DNA of 64,000 nt from Paenibacillus tuaregi (lineage in GTDB: Bacteria; Bacillota; Bacilli; Paenibacillales; Paenibacillaceae): assembly GCF_900086655.1 (NCBI RefSeq), contig NZ_LT575476.1:4044543-4108542 (forward strand), written 5' to 3'. Under the pieces are notes generated by a model, which was not told the origin of the DNA, did not search any database, and saw only the letters and a list, made by a program, of their open reading frames with translations. Position numbers and translations under genes: made by a program. This document shows positions 1 through 8,089 of this stretch, piece by piece (within the stretch, counting starts at the first letter, position 1; each line of letters opens with the position of its first letter).

Positions 1-1139
1 GAGGAGTACAAGGAGAGGTCCAAGTTCTTTAGGACGTACTGATCTGTACCTGGATAAATAAAAGAAACATTTCTGAACTGAATACAATGAAAGTCAGATG
101 GAAAATCAGGCTTCTCATTTTGATCTTGTACTGGAAGGTCTAAAAGTACAAAGATATTTTGCACATACAAACAATCTTCATAAGCGGTTGACACTAATGA
201 TAGCAGGTTGGATATTGAATCCTTCAAATTGTCTACTGAGGTAAGATACATAGTTAGGGAGCCTATGGACAATTTTGATTTAACACTAATAAGTACTACT
301 AAAATTTTTATAAAATAAACAACCCCCTTATCAATAATTTCCATAATCGAAGTTTCAATCAAGAAACGTCTTCTTATCTTCTTATCCTCTTTTAAGTAGT
401 CATCAAGAATGTTCATAATGGTTTGCAGTAAAAACAAGTTTGCGTTATAGATTTTAAGTTCTTTAATATTTTGATTGGTAATTGCAAGAGTTTTAAGGTG
501 TCTTACAAACCGATTATTTTCGAACCGTGTATTAAATACTTCAAACCATTTATTTAAAATTTTTAAGCTGATATAGAACATAGGCAACGCTGATAACACA
601 CAGAGCAGCACAATCCCGGTATTAAAGTATAATAAAATTCCGACTATCCCCACAAAACTTGTTAAGTTTTTTATAAAGCCCACCAATGTGCGCAGCAGAC
701 TTATACTTCTAGTAAGAGATTCATCATTCGACTTTTGAATCTGGTTATAGATATTGGCATTATCAAAGTCTTTCAGGTCCAACAGGGATACCTTTTCAAG
801 GATGTTTTTACTGATAACTTTATTTAGCATGGATGAATATATATTTTGAATGTAGTTGGAGAGGGTGAGGGTTATTGAGTTAAGTAGGATTAGAACAAAG
901 TGCAAGGCCAGCCAGACATACATTAATGAGTCTTTAATGCTGACCCCTTTGATTAATATATTAGTAACAGCATCAATAAACTCCTTCCAAACCCATAAGC
1001 CTATTGGAATTATAGCTCCGGATAGAGTATCAATTATTATGATTAAAATAAGTTTAGAAGGACTAGTTCTCCAAAGAAGATGGATAGTTTTTATTAAAAT
1101 CAGGAGAAGGTCTTTTGTCTTTTTAAATTTTAAAATCAT
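1..1139 (-). CDS. ABC exporter, permease plus start of ATPase domain (partial, runs off left edge)
   Basis: Reading leftward from an ATG at 1139, preceded by a GGAGAAGGTGA ribosome site, the frame stays open to base 1 (about 379 codons). The first ~310 residues have repeated hydrophobic stretches and the pattern of a type-1 ABC exporter membrane domain, including a segment reading LDLKDFDNANIYNQIQKS that resembles the coupling region of bacteriocin and peptide exporters. After about residue 345 the sequence IQFRNVSFIYPGT is the typical first strand of an ABC nucleotide-binding domain. Walker A, signature and Walker B lie outside the window. No N-terminal C39 peptidase is present, so leader removal would need another protease; the M16 peptidase gene ends 16 bp upstream. 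The likely role is export of, or immunity to, the Cys-rich peptide encoded nearby (inference). Confidence 0.85.
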   Translation of the reverse strand, partial: MILKFKKTKDLLLILIKTIHLLWRTSPSKLILIIIIDTLSGAIIPIGLWVWKEFIDAVTNILIKGVSIKDSLMYVWLALHFVLILLNSITLTLSNYIQNIYSSMLNKVISKNILEKVSLLDLKDFDNANIYNQIQKSNDESLTRSISLLRTLVGFIKNLTSFVGIVGILLYFNTGIVLLCVLSALPMFYISLKILNKWFEVFNTRFENNRFVRHLKTLAITNQNIKELKIYNANLFLLQTIMNILDDYLKEDKKIRRRFLIETSIMEIIDKGVVYFIKILVVLISVKSKLSIGSLTMYLTSVDNLKDSISNLLSLVSTAYEDCLYVQNIFVLLDLPVQDQNEKPDFPSDFHCIQFRNVSFIYPGTDQYVLKNLDLSLYS

Positions 1140-1155
1140 TCACTTCACCTTCTCC

Positions 1156-2391
1156 CTAATTTTCTATTACTACTTTGCAAGGAGCACTTAAGACTAAATT
1201 TTTATATATATTTACATCATCTGATTTTAAATCACCTAGAATATTAAGGATTTCTTCAAAATGATCTGCTGTAATGTGCATGGGCTCATCATAAAAGAAA
1301 TTAGCTGATAAATTATCGAAAATATGCTCCATGCTCAGATCTGATGATTGCATGGATAATGTTGAGATGGATCTTTTTGCTTCTTCGAAGTCATTGACTG
1401 TGAAGAAGTATGACCTTAAGTGGTCTATAAGCTCATTCATGAGCGTGCCCATGTCACAATCGCCCTTTTGCAAGTATAGACTGATAACATGATAATAATA
1501 GTAATTAGTGATATGTCTGTCAGAAATGGTTATATGTTGGATATCAGTGATCGATTTGAAATAAGAAAGATATTTTGCAATACAATCTGTTAGCATTATT
1601 TCAAAGAGCATTCTGACTATTTTTACTTTTAGGTCTATATGGGTATAAGGTTTATGGAAGAATAACTCTATTTTTTTGATGTTGTTCATAGACTTGAGGT
1701 AATAAAATTCTGCAGGTTGGTTAACCAAATAAGCAATCTCTTTTGCTGATATCTTGGGAAGCGGCTCATTATTGTTGAAAAGGATGCCTAGAACGGCATT
1801 TTTCACTGTCTGAAGTGACAGGCTGGTTTGGATAATGAAGGCCATATTGGTTAAAATATAAAACTTGTTTATGAAACTTCGCACATCCTCTTCAGTTAGC
1901 TGCTCAATTTGATCTTTATCGCCTACTGGGAGTATATTTATTTGTCCATTCGTAATGTAATTAATAATTTCTTTCTGAACTCTCCATCTTTCACTCAGAA
2001 TGTTACACTCGGCAAGGATCTCTTTTTTAGATATTTGGAATGTGTCTTCATTCACAATAGATGCTTGAAGAATCTCTTTTATTAGGTGCACACAGCAATT
2101 CAAGCATTCTGCGGAACTCGGAAAAGATATATTTAGAACGGTTAGGCCATAATTGGTATAACCCGAGAAATGAAACCCCAGTTGCTTATATTCAGAGTTG
2201 TATTTTTCTAAAATAGGATCATGATTGCGGTATGCTAAACAAATATGTTCAACCAAGTGAGCCAGTCCATTCTTTCCTTCAGGCTCTGCCTCACAGCCAG
2301 CCTTGATACAAATAGAGAGAAGAGTCCCATCAAAAGGGCCTTCTACAACATACAAGCCTTGATTCTGCTCGAAGTGTGTTATATTTGGCAT
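1156..2391 (-). CDS. M16 family zinc metallopeptidase of the RiPP locus
   Basis: The protein has about 411 residues when started at the ATG at 2391, which follows an AGGGTGG ribosome site; a longer TTG start at 2472 exists but has poorer support. Residues 45-49 read HLVEH, the inverted HxxEH zinc site of the M16 (insulinase/pitrilysin) family, and Glu124 or Glu128 lies at the right distance to be the third ligand, so it looks catalytically competent. M16 proteases accompany sactipeptide loci (AlbE and AlbF of subtilosin A), where they are linked to leader removal or maturation. Here the gene sits 100 bp after a Cys-rich precursor and 16 bp before an ABC exporter, all on one strand. Processing of that precursor is inferred. 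The length fits a single-unit bacterial M16 protein. Confidence 0.85.
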   Translation of the reverse strand: MPNITHFEQNQGLYVVEGPFDGTLLSICIKAGCEAEPEGKNGLAHLVEHICLAYRNHDPILEKYNSEYKQLGFHFSGYTNYGLTVLNISFPSSAECLNCCVHLIKEILQASIVNEDTFQISKKEILAECNILSERWRVQKEIINYITNGQINILPVGDKDQIEQLTEEDVRSFINKFYILTNMAFIIQTSLSLQTVKNAVLGILFNNNEPLPKISAKEIAYLVNQPAEFYYLKSMNNIKKIELFFHKPYTHIDLKVKIVRMLFEIMLTDCIAKYLSYFKSITDIQHITISDRHITNYYYYHVISLYLQKGDCDMGTLMNELIDHLRSYFFTVNDFEEAKRSISTLSMQSSDLSMEHIFDNLSANFFYDEPMHITADHFEEILNILGDLKSDDVNIYKNLVLSAPCKVVIEN

Positions 2392-2491
2392 GCTAACCAC
2401 CCTAATTATGAATGTTCTTTCCCCACAAAAGAGAGCTGTAGTTATAAGAAAAGGCGATTCGACATACGCCAAATCACCTTTTACGGACTAT

Positions 2492-2698
2492 TTACATATT
2501 CACCGCTTTATCATGATTGGCATTCTTATTTGCACTTGTTCCATCACAACCACAACCACAGCTGCTGTTCCAGAACCACCATGAATCATTATGAGTGGAG
2601 TCATGATTTCCTTGAGTTACACTACAAACACAGTTGCAAGCATGTGCAGATGTATCTGCATTGTTCTGTTTACGAAACAATGGGTTAACAACTTTCAT
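2492..2698 (-). CDS. Candidate Cys-rich RiPP precursor peptide (sactipeptide or ranthipeptide type)
   Basis: A 68-residue peptide with an excellent AAGGAGGTGA ribosome site just upstream of its ATG. It has no predicted signal peptide. Six cysteines lie in two triplets, C21-x-C23-x-C25 and C47-x-C49-x-C51, separated by a polar, His- and Asp-containing linker with the aromatic patch WWFW at 40-43. A Cys-free tail of about 17 residues follows. The small size, paired CxCxC blocks and position between a radical SAM/SPASM enzyme and an M16 peptidase match precursors of radical-SAM thioether peptides. It is reminiscent of the Cys-rich bacteriocin precursors paired with CcpM-type maturases, but I cannot assign a subclass. 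A short inverted repeat (2742-2758) lies between the maturase stop and this gene. The leader/core boundary is unknown. Confidence 0.75.
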   Translation of the reverse strand: MKVVNPLFRKQNNADTSAHACNCVCSVTQGNHDSTHNDSWWFWNSSCGCGCDGTSANKNANHDKAVNM

Positions 2699-2774
2699 AA
2701 TAGTGTCACCTCCTTTCTGGAAAATTGTATATTATCCTTACCAGGCAAATAACGCCTGAGAAAGGGTAACACCT

Positions 2775-4379
2775 TTAATAAACTTCTATATCCTCTAAGA
2801 AGTTGAGCTTTTCTGGCGTTATCTCTCGGATAGAATGATAAAGTGCCAGTTCACTCAGAAGTGAATGTCTGAGAGCCTCACATTTCATATTTTTATTTTT
2901 GGAGTCAAAGCCTTCTTGGGTGAAATTAGCGGCATAACAAGTGTTACACAATCTAACAGCCCAGCAGTTCTTGCATTGCTCAATAGAGCCATCTGAATAA
3001 TCCTGAACATAATATTTCTGTATGTTATCAAAATTGATCCCAGTGAAAACATGACCGATAGAGGGTGAGTTTCCTACACGCTCGCAAACAAACAGCTCCC
3101 CAGTCGTACTCACATACAATCTTCGGGCACCTGGAACACAACAGCCATTGAAGGGAAAAATATTTCTAGGCTCATCAGTTAAGAATCTGTTTTCAACTCT
3201 ATTAAGAGTTCTTTCTATAGATGAGGAGTACACATTATTTTTATCACTTCTTATAGCTGAATGACTTTCTACCTGTTTCTTCATCCAGATCCATAGTGGA
3301 CTAACGATATTTTCGTTATTGTGTGAATACTTAGGGTTTTGGTGCAGCTCCGTAATATATTCATCCTCTTCTACGCTTCCTTTAGAAGCATAACCAATTG
3401 TTATTTCCGTGTGCTTTGGTAAAAAATCGAGGTCAGCAAAAAATGAATTAATATCGTTTAATTTATCGTAAGTATAGGGAGGAGCAAACACGGCATTAAT
3501 CGACAGAACATTTTGACTCGCTGAAAAGGCTTCGGCTAGCAGCTTTAATCCTTGAAATGCTCTTGAGAAGCTTCCTTTGCCATTGGCATACTTTCTATAG
3601 GAGTCCTGTACATATTCTGGACCATCCATACTACATACAAGGCTTAAGTTCGGAACTGATGCGAAATATTCTGCTATCTCTTTTGTAACCAGCGTCATAT
3701 TAGTTGTTAATGAGAAGGTCAACTTTTTATCCTGCATAATTTGCCTGGAATATTCGATAGCCCATTTTAATAAATCAAATTTCAACAAGGGCTCGCCGCC
3801 ATAGAATGTAACGGCAACTTCTTCTCTCGAGTGTTTTGCAGTATATTCAACCGCCGCTTTAGCTATTTCCAGGCTCATGTCGTCTTGATGAAAGTTTCTA
3901 TTTAAATCGCAATCATCGTTATAAATGCAGTAGCCGCAACGAAGATTACAACGGCCGGTCAACTCAAGAATGATCTGTTCCAATCCCTCATTTATTCGGT
4001 CTTTCAATCCTTCATAATGATCATAGGAATACAGCCTATCAAGTTCAGGAGCAAGAAAGAGATGCTCTGCCCTCACCGTGTTCTCGAAGTCAATAATTTT
4101 GTCTCTGCTGACTATCTCTTCCATAACCATCTGTTCAACACTGAGCATATCCTTCAAGTTAAATAAAGCATTCATAATTTTGAAGGAGTCGTCATCAAGG
4201 ACGAGCACTTTCCCTGTTCCAGTATCATAGAAGTAATTATTCAAATCTGTTGTGAATAGCTTTCCCATTCTATCCAGCTTGTTATGAAGCTTGAGTGTGA
4301 ATAAGCGTGTCATTTCATCATGCGTTTTGAATAGAGAACTCATCACCTTCACCTCGTTCTTTGGAATATAACTGTTCAT
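2775..4379 (-). CDS. Radical SAM/SPASM peptide maturase
   Basis: The protein has 534 residues from the ATG at 4379. An alternative ATG at 4343 has a stronger ribosome site (GAGGTGAAGGTG) and would give 522 residues. The CNLRCGYC motif (Cys144, 148, 151) binds the radical SAM 4Fe-4S cluster. The N-terminal ~130 residues probably form a peptide-recognition region. The C-terminal third has SPASM-type cysteines: CC near GARRLYVSTTGELFVC, then CKNCWAVRLCNTC and a last Cys in KCEALR, enough for two auxiliary clusters. This layout is that of AlbA, SkfB and CcpM-like enzymes that form sulfur-to-carbon thioether links in peptides. The next gene, 76 bp downstream, encodes a six-Cys peptide, its likely substrate. 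Subclass (alpha, beta or gamma linkage) cannot be read from sequence alone. Confidence 0.9.
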   Translation of the reverse strand: MNSYIPKNEVKVMSSLFKTHDEMTRLFTLKLHNKLDRMGKLFTTDLNNYFYDTGTGKVLVLDDDSFKIMNALFNLKDMLSVEQMVMEEIVSRDKIIDFENTVRAEHLFLAPELDRLYSYDHYEGLKDRINEGLEQIILELTGRCNLRCGYCIYNDDCDLNRNFHQDDMSLEIAKAAVEYTAKHSREEVAVTFYGGEPLLKFDLLKWAIEYSRQIMQDKKLTFSLTTNMTLVTKEIAEYFASVPNLSLVCSMDGPEYVQDSYRKYANGKGSFSRAFQGLKLLAEAFSASQNVLSINAVFAPPYTYDKLNDINSFFADLDFLPKHTEITIGYASKGSVEEDEYITELHQNPKYSHNNENIVSPLWIWMKKQVESHSAIRSDKNNVYSSSIERTLNRVENRFLTDEPRNIFPFNGCCVPGARRLYVSTTGELFVCERVGNSPSIGHVFTGINFDNIQKYYVQDYSDGSIEQCKNCWAVRLCNTCYAANFTQEGFDSKNKNMKCEALRHSLLSELALYHSIREITPEKLNFLEDIEVY

Positions 4380-4476
4380 AGTACCTTCTTTAAAACCCTA
4401 TTGTGATTTTCTTCACTTTTTTATAAATCAATATGCTATAGGTTTATGTTCATCCAAAATATATATCATCCAACCC

Positions 4477-4616
4477 AAAAATGGAATAACCTGTATTTAA
4501 AATGTAAAAAAATCTACCTCAACATACAAGTCTTGTGAGTATTAAGTTAGATTATTCCATTTTTTTCCAAACATTAATTTAACTCTTTTGTATTATTATG
4601 GGTTATTAAATTAGAT
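4477..4616. promoter_or_regulatory. Repeat-rich divergent regulatory region between maturase and LytTR gene
   Basis: The AT-rich 267-bp gap between the divergent genes holds a perfect 13-bp inverted repeat, AAAAATGGAATAA at 4477-4489 and TTATTCCATTTTT at 4552-4564. It also holds a near-perfect direct repeat, ATTAAGTTAGAT at 4541-4552 and ATTAAATTAGAT at 4605-4616. LytTR proteins usually bind paired direct repeats, so the second pair is the more natural candidate operator. Its 64-bp period, about six helical turns, would put both copies on one DNA face. Function is inferred. Confidence 0.4.
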
Positions 4617-4646
4617 GCAAAGGTTATTCTAAGGGAGGGAAATATA

Positions 4647-5399
4647 GTGTTTCGAGTAGGGGTTTGCATTGATGAGACTAACTCACGAAAGCAGCTTGAA
4701 CAATTCCTTATAAAGCTTTCCAAGACCACTTCCTATTCTTTTGAAATAAAACTCTTTTCTTCAGGTGAGTCCTTGATTAAATATTATAGGGATCATGGGT
4801 CATATGCCTTTCATATCCTTATCCTTGGGATTGTTCTGGAAGGAATGAGCGGAATAGAGACAGCACGCTACATAAGGCTTATTCCGGACAGAGACGTTCA
4901 GATCATTTTTTTTACTAGTCATCCAGAATACATGCTTGAAAGTTTTGAAGTTCAGCCATTTCAATTTTTGCTAAAGCCAATCTCTTATGATACTTTTAAA
5001 AGCAATATGTTATCCATTTGCAATTATATCATTTCGTCAGTCAACCGCTTTCTAACTGTTAAAACCGAGGAAGGGCAAACCGTGATAAAAACTTCGGATA
5101 TTATTGCTCTAATAAAAATTAAGCAAACGTTAACACAAAATAAAATTAAAGTGATTACATCAGATCAACAATATATTATTTCAGGCACACTCCATGAATA
5201 TCTAAAGAAGCTTAGTTATCCTTTTCTGCTTATTCATCGTTCAGTTATTATTAATCTTGAGCATGTTCACAGGTTCAATGCTTCTTATGTTGTCATGTCC
5301 AATAACGATCAAATGCCTATTACTCGGGCCTATGTAAAGCAGCTAAAAAACATTTATGCTCTTTATATGCTGAATCACTTTAGAGAATATAGCAAGTAA
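4647..5399 (+). CDS. LytTR-family response regulator with degenerate receiver
   Basis: The protein has 250 residues from a GTG start behind an AAGGGAGGG ribosome site. Residues 1-125 form a CheY-like receiver, and residues ~134-245 a LytTR DNA-binding domain. In the receiver the phospho-acceptor position in LILGIVLEGMSG is Gly61 where Asp is expected, and the acidic pair at the N-terminus is reduced to Ile8-Asp9. Thr90 and Lys110-Pro111 are kept. It therefore probably cannot be phosphorylated in the usual way. No histidine kinase gene is adjacent. It is divergent from the RiPP maturase gene with 267 bp between them, so control of peptide production, perhaps by binding the peptide or a partner, is a reasonable inference. 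AgrA and ComE are functional relatives that do carry the Asp. Confidence 0.88.
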   Translation: MFRVGVCIDETNSRKQLEQFLIKLSKTTSYSFEIKLFSSGESLIKYYRDHGSYAFHILILGIVLEGMSGIETARYIRLIPDRDVQIIFFTSHPEYMLESFEVQPFQFLLKPISYDTFKSNMLSICNYIISSVNRFLTVKTEEGQTVIKTSDIIALIKIKQTLTQNKIKVITSDQQYIISGTLHEYLKKLSYPFLLIHRSVIINLEHVHRFNASYVVMSNNDQMPITRAYVKQLKNIYALYMLNHFREYSK

Positions 5400-5497
5400 G
5401 GTAAGCTAGCTTCATTCAACATAGGAAGTTAGTGGGTGGATGCCTTATTAAATGATAAGCCGCCACCTGTATCGTACTTGCTTATTGAGAGAAGAAC

Positions 5498-5537
5498 AAC
5501 GCCCCTTGTCCATTTCTGGACTTGGGGCGTTATTTTA
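5498..5537 (+). terminator. Terminator downstream of the LytTR gene
   Basis: AACGCCCC (5498-5505) pairs with GGGGCGTT (5523-5530), with an inner GTCC/GGAC pairing and a moderately T-rich tail. It could also serve the convergent serine hydrolase gene. Confidence 0.75.
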
Positions 5538-5605
5538 TATACCAATTGCTTTAACTCCAAATACTCACTGGACTTCTCCCATACCTCAGAATCCCACATG
5601 CCGGA

Positions 5606-6616
5606 CTAGTCTAGTACAGCTGGAAGGATATGCTCCTTAATCAGAGTCCACCTATCACGGGCATTTGGCATGAAAGCTGAAGCTATCGCTACAACCATGT
5701 CTTTCTCCGGGATACAGCAAATCGCATTACCGCCGTCCCCCATGGCCGAGTAGGCAAAAACACCATCCTCTTCCCGCACCCACCACAGGTATCCATAGCC
5801 GTAAGGGTTCAAGACGGTGGATTCAACGGTCCATGTCTCCGGAATCACCTGACGATCGCCCCATTTGCCACGGTTCAGATACAGTTGGCCAAATCGTGCC
5901 ATGTCCCGTGGACTCATCGTAAGACCCCATCCACCCGTCGAATTTCCGGCGGGGTCCTGCACCCATCCTCGAACCTTGCTTCCGAATAGTTCCTCGAACC
6001 CGAAAGAGTCCATGCCATAATCCGGAATGACTCTCATGCCAGTTGGCTTGAACAATCGTTCCCCCGCAAACGCACGGGCGTTTTGGCCGGTGCTGCGGGT
6101 AAGAATGATGGACAGCAGATGAGCCCCTGCAGTGGAATATTTGAACGCCCCGATGCTTCCGTTTTGGCCAAGCATATCCAGGATATATTTCTCCCAGTCT
6201 GGCTGCATGCACATCTTGTCCAGCGGTTCCTGCCAATCTGGGAATGGATACGGAGCCGTCATGGTGAGAAGATGCCGGATAGTAATATCCCCCTTCTGGG
6301 TGTCCGCAGCGTCCAGAACATAGTCAGGGAAGAAATCCAGCACTTTCTGGTCCACGGATTGAATGTGCCCTTCATTGATCGCAATCCCTATGAGAGCCGA
6401 GATTGCGCTTTTGGTCACGGACGCCACGTGGTGCACATCATCCGGACCATAACCGTTAAAATATTGTTCGTACGCAATACTTCCATTTCTCGCTACAACA
6501 ATCCCATTAATATTGCTGTATCCGGATATAATTTCAGAGCCAAGCTCTGACAGCTTCCCGGCATCCATTCCTAAAGCAGCCGGATCTTCAGCCTGCCATT
6601 CTGCGGTTTTTTGCAT
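5606..6616 (-). CDS. Serine hydrolase, beta-lactamase class C/PBP4* fold
   Basis: The 336-residue protein starts at an ATG behind TAGGAGGAA. It has the SxxK catalytic motif at Ser66-Val-Thr-Lys69 (HHVASVTKS), in the usual place for the Beta-lactamase (PF00144) family. The second motif is Tyr160 in KYSTAG, with Thr instead of the usual Asn at the third position. No signal peptide is visible, so it is probably cytoplasmic. Many such proteins are esterases or peptidases, not beta-lactamases, and the substrate is unknown. The next gene upstream on the same strand is a MerR-type regulator, separated by a 181-bp repeat element, so co-regulation is possible but not shown. Confidence 0.85.
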   Translation of the reverse strand: MQKTAEWQAEDPAALGMDAGKLSELGSEIISGYSNINGIVVARNGSIAYEQYFNGYGPDDVHHVASVTKSAISALIGIAINEGHIQSVDQKVLDFFPDYVLDAADTQKGDITIRHLLTMTAPYPFPDWQEPLDKMCMQPDWEKYILDMLGQNGSIGAFKYSTAGAHLLSIILTRSTGQNARAFAGERLFKPTGMRVIPDYGMDSFGFEELFGSKVRGWVQDPAGNSTGGWGLTMSPRDMARFGQLYLNRGKWGDRQVIPETWTVESTVLNPYGYGYLWWVREEDGVFAYSAMGDGGNAICCIPEKDMVVAIASAFMPNARDRWTLIKEHILPAVLD

Positions 6617-6638
6617 AATAAATTCCTCCTAAATCTGT

Positions 6639-6819
6639 ATAAGTTGAACTTAAGATTTACCATTAAGCAAGAGTGTGAAATGATTCTGAAGAAGCGAAGC
6701 GTTCGCCTTTGTGACCTGGCTTCCACCTTATAAATTTAATCAAGAAATCTGGGCGCAACAGCGATCGGAGGAACTTTTCACACGGCTGCTTCCATGTGTA
6801 AATCAATAGTTCAACTTAT
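6639..6819. repeat. MITE-like 181-bp element with 22-bp inverted ends
   Basis: The ends 6639-6660 and 6798-6819 are inverted copies matching at 19 of 22 positions; the outer 12 bases (ATAAGTTGAACT) match perfectly. Nested inside are GTGTGAAA (6673-6680) facing TTTCACAC (6776-6783) and a small hairpin GCGAA/TTCGC (6694-6706). The element has no coding potential and fills the gap between two genes. I believe similar elements occur widely in Paenibacillus genomes, but this was not checked. No clear target-site duplication is seen. It could be a non-autonomous transposon relic or a repeat that folds as RNA. Confidence 0.7.
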
Positions 6820-6827
6820 CTGGCTTT

Positions 6828-7652
6828 CTATTTTTTCCTGATTGGAAAATACACCTCAGTAATGCTGTCCTCAGGCACGGTGTTCTCATGGGGATCGTTG
6901 ATATAAATTTCAAAGGGGGATCGGATAAGCTCATAGCCTTCCTGCTCGATCCACTCTCTCAGCTTGGCAAATACCGAGGTCAGCTCCGAATACGAGCCTT
7001 TCAAGACGGACTTGGCACAGAGCCCCCCCGGCAAATCTCTCGTTCCCTTAACAATCTCTTTGACCGGTATGGCAAACTCCGTATCATTGCCCGCCGGGTT
7101 ATATTCAGGGCTGTGGTAAATCGTCATCGGTGTACCCAGCATGGTGAGATTCCCGACGGCTATCTTCTCATACAATTTGCCAAAATAAGTCTCATACCCC
7201 GCGGCATAGTCTTCCATGCTGAGCATTTGACGCAAGTAAAGAATGTTCATCGGCTGAGTTTCAACTAGCTGTACCTCAATGCTCTCCATGTAGGACATCA
7301 TCGGTATGCCCTGCTCCAAGTTCAAGATATCGCTGTTTATCTGCTTAAGCGTGCATTCTAAAGCGTTCATCTTCTCCTGAATCTCCAGCCTCTTCCGCAG
7401 AAGCGCGGAACACAGCTTTTCCTCGGACAGATCTTCTTCCCACTCCAGCATGTCTCTCATCTCTTCCAGGGAGAAATGGTACGATTTCAAGCGGTTGATC
7501 AAGAGCATCTTCTTAAGCTGCTTGATGGAGTAGTACCGGTACCCGTTCTCAGGATTAATCTCATCCGGTTTGATAAGTTCAATTTCATCATAATATCGAA
7601 GCGTTTTTGTAGATACGCCGCACATCTTAGAGAACTCCCCAATTGATAACAA
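6828..7652 (-). CDS. MerR-family regulator with GyrI-like effector domain
   Basis: The 274-residue protein starts at TTG behind a strong GGAGGAGGTGA site. Residues 1-70 form a MerR helix-turn-helix and wing (IGEFSKMCGVSTKTLRYYDEIELIKP, then NGYRYY). A coiled dimerisation helix follows at ~75-115, and then a GyrI/AraC-effector-like small-molecule domain ending in a typical TEVYFPI strand. This is the BmrR/BltR-like layout, in which lipophilic cations or drugs are sensed. There is no multidrug pump directly downstream on its strand; the nearest gene in that direction is the serine hydrolase. The tetracycline-type efflux gene is divergent but separated by more than 400 bp and appears to have its own leader control. 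Confidence 0.88.
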   Translation of the reverse strand: MLSIGEFSKMCGVSTKTLRYYDEIELIKPDEINPENGYRYYSIKQLKKMLLINRLKSYHFSLEEMRDMLEWEEDLSEEKLCSALLRKRLEIQEKMNALECTLKQINSDILNLEQGIPMMSYMESIEVQLVETQPMNILYLRQMLSMEDYAAGYETYFGKLYEKIAVGNLTMLGTPMTIYHSPEYNPAGNDTEFAIPVKEIVKGTRDLPGGLCAKSVLKGSYSELTSVFAKLREWIEQEGYELIRSPFEIYINDPHENTVPEDSITEVYFPIRKK

Positions 7653-7913
7653 GGGGTCACCTCCTCCTATTTAGATAATCAGGTGCTGTGTTCTCCTCTA
7701 CTTAACACCTTCCCCTAAGGGCAAAGTCAACGGCAAATTACGAGCTCTATCTCGACGTGAAAAGCTCACCCAGCGTGGCTGAATATGATTCTAATGAGGC
7801 ATCTCCATAGTTTGAATAAAGCATAATCATTATTTTTTGAAAAATATAGACTTATATCTGCGAGCTTATATCTCCAGCAGACAACGTAGGATTTTTTATA
7901 ATTAAATTTTCCA

Positions 7914-7943
7914 TTGAAATTCCAAACTTTCTGGAAATATGAT
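7914..7943 (+). promoter_or_regulatory. Putative sigma-A promoter of the efflux leader and gene
   Basis: TTGAAA (7914-7919) and TATGAT (7938-7943) are separated by 18 bp and sit about 48 bp upstream of the leader peptide start. The rest of the 7653-7990 gap shows no gene. Confidence 0.5.
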
Positions 7944-7990
7944 GGGTTGAATCACTATTTTGATGAACATTTTAATCAGGAGGCGTTAAT

Positions 7991-8053
7991 ATGAAGTGCA
8001 ATGTATTTAAGAGGGTACTAAATCCGGGGAAAGACGTATCACTGGCCCTATAA
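7991..8053 (+). CDS. 20-codon leader peptide upstream of Tet(L)-like pump
   Basis: This short ORF has a near-perfect ribosome site (AGGAGGCG, 6 bp before ATG) and ends 36 bp before the efflux gene start. The peptide begins MKCN, has RV at residues 8-9 and ends VSLAL. From memory, the tet(L)/tet(K) leader peptide is also 20 residues, begins MKCN, has RV at nearly the same place and ends VSLTL. The match in length, position and sequence makes this a credible translational control leader, where ribosome behaviour on the leader affects access to the pump's start site. The frame is too short for routine gene callers. Confidence 0.75.
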   Translation: MKCNVFKRVLNPGKDVSLAL

Positions 8054-8089
8054 ACTGCGTAGTTCCCTGTTCAATAAGGGGCTATTCCA
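8054..8089 (+). promoter_or_regulatory. Leader-pump intercistronic stem sequestering the ribosome site
   Basis: TAGTTCCC (8060-8067) can pair with GGGGCTA (8078-8084), using two G-U pairs, across a 10-base loop. The paired GGGG is part of the AAGGGG ribosome site for the TTG start at 8090. This fits a translational attenuator or re-initiation control as described for tet(L)-type genes. Confidence 0.5.

Noticed and set aside
856..1191. 111-codon plus-strand frame at the left edge
   Set aside because: Antisense to the partial ABC exporter, whose minus-strand frame is open for 379 codons and has clear ABC features.
2245..2688. Plus-strand frames of 147 and 64 codons with His/Cys-rich stretches opposite the RiPP precursor and M16 start
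   Set aside because: They are antisense to well-supported genes with strong ribosome sites; the His/Cys richness mirrors the precursor's codons.
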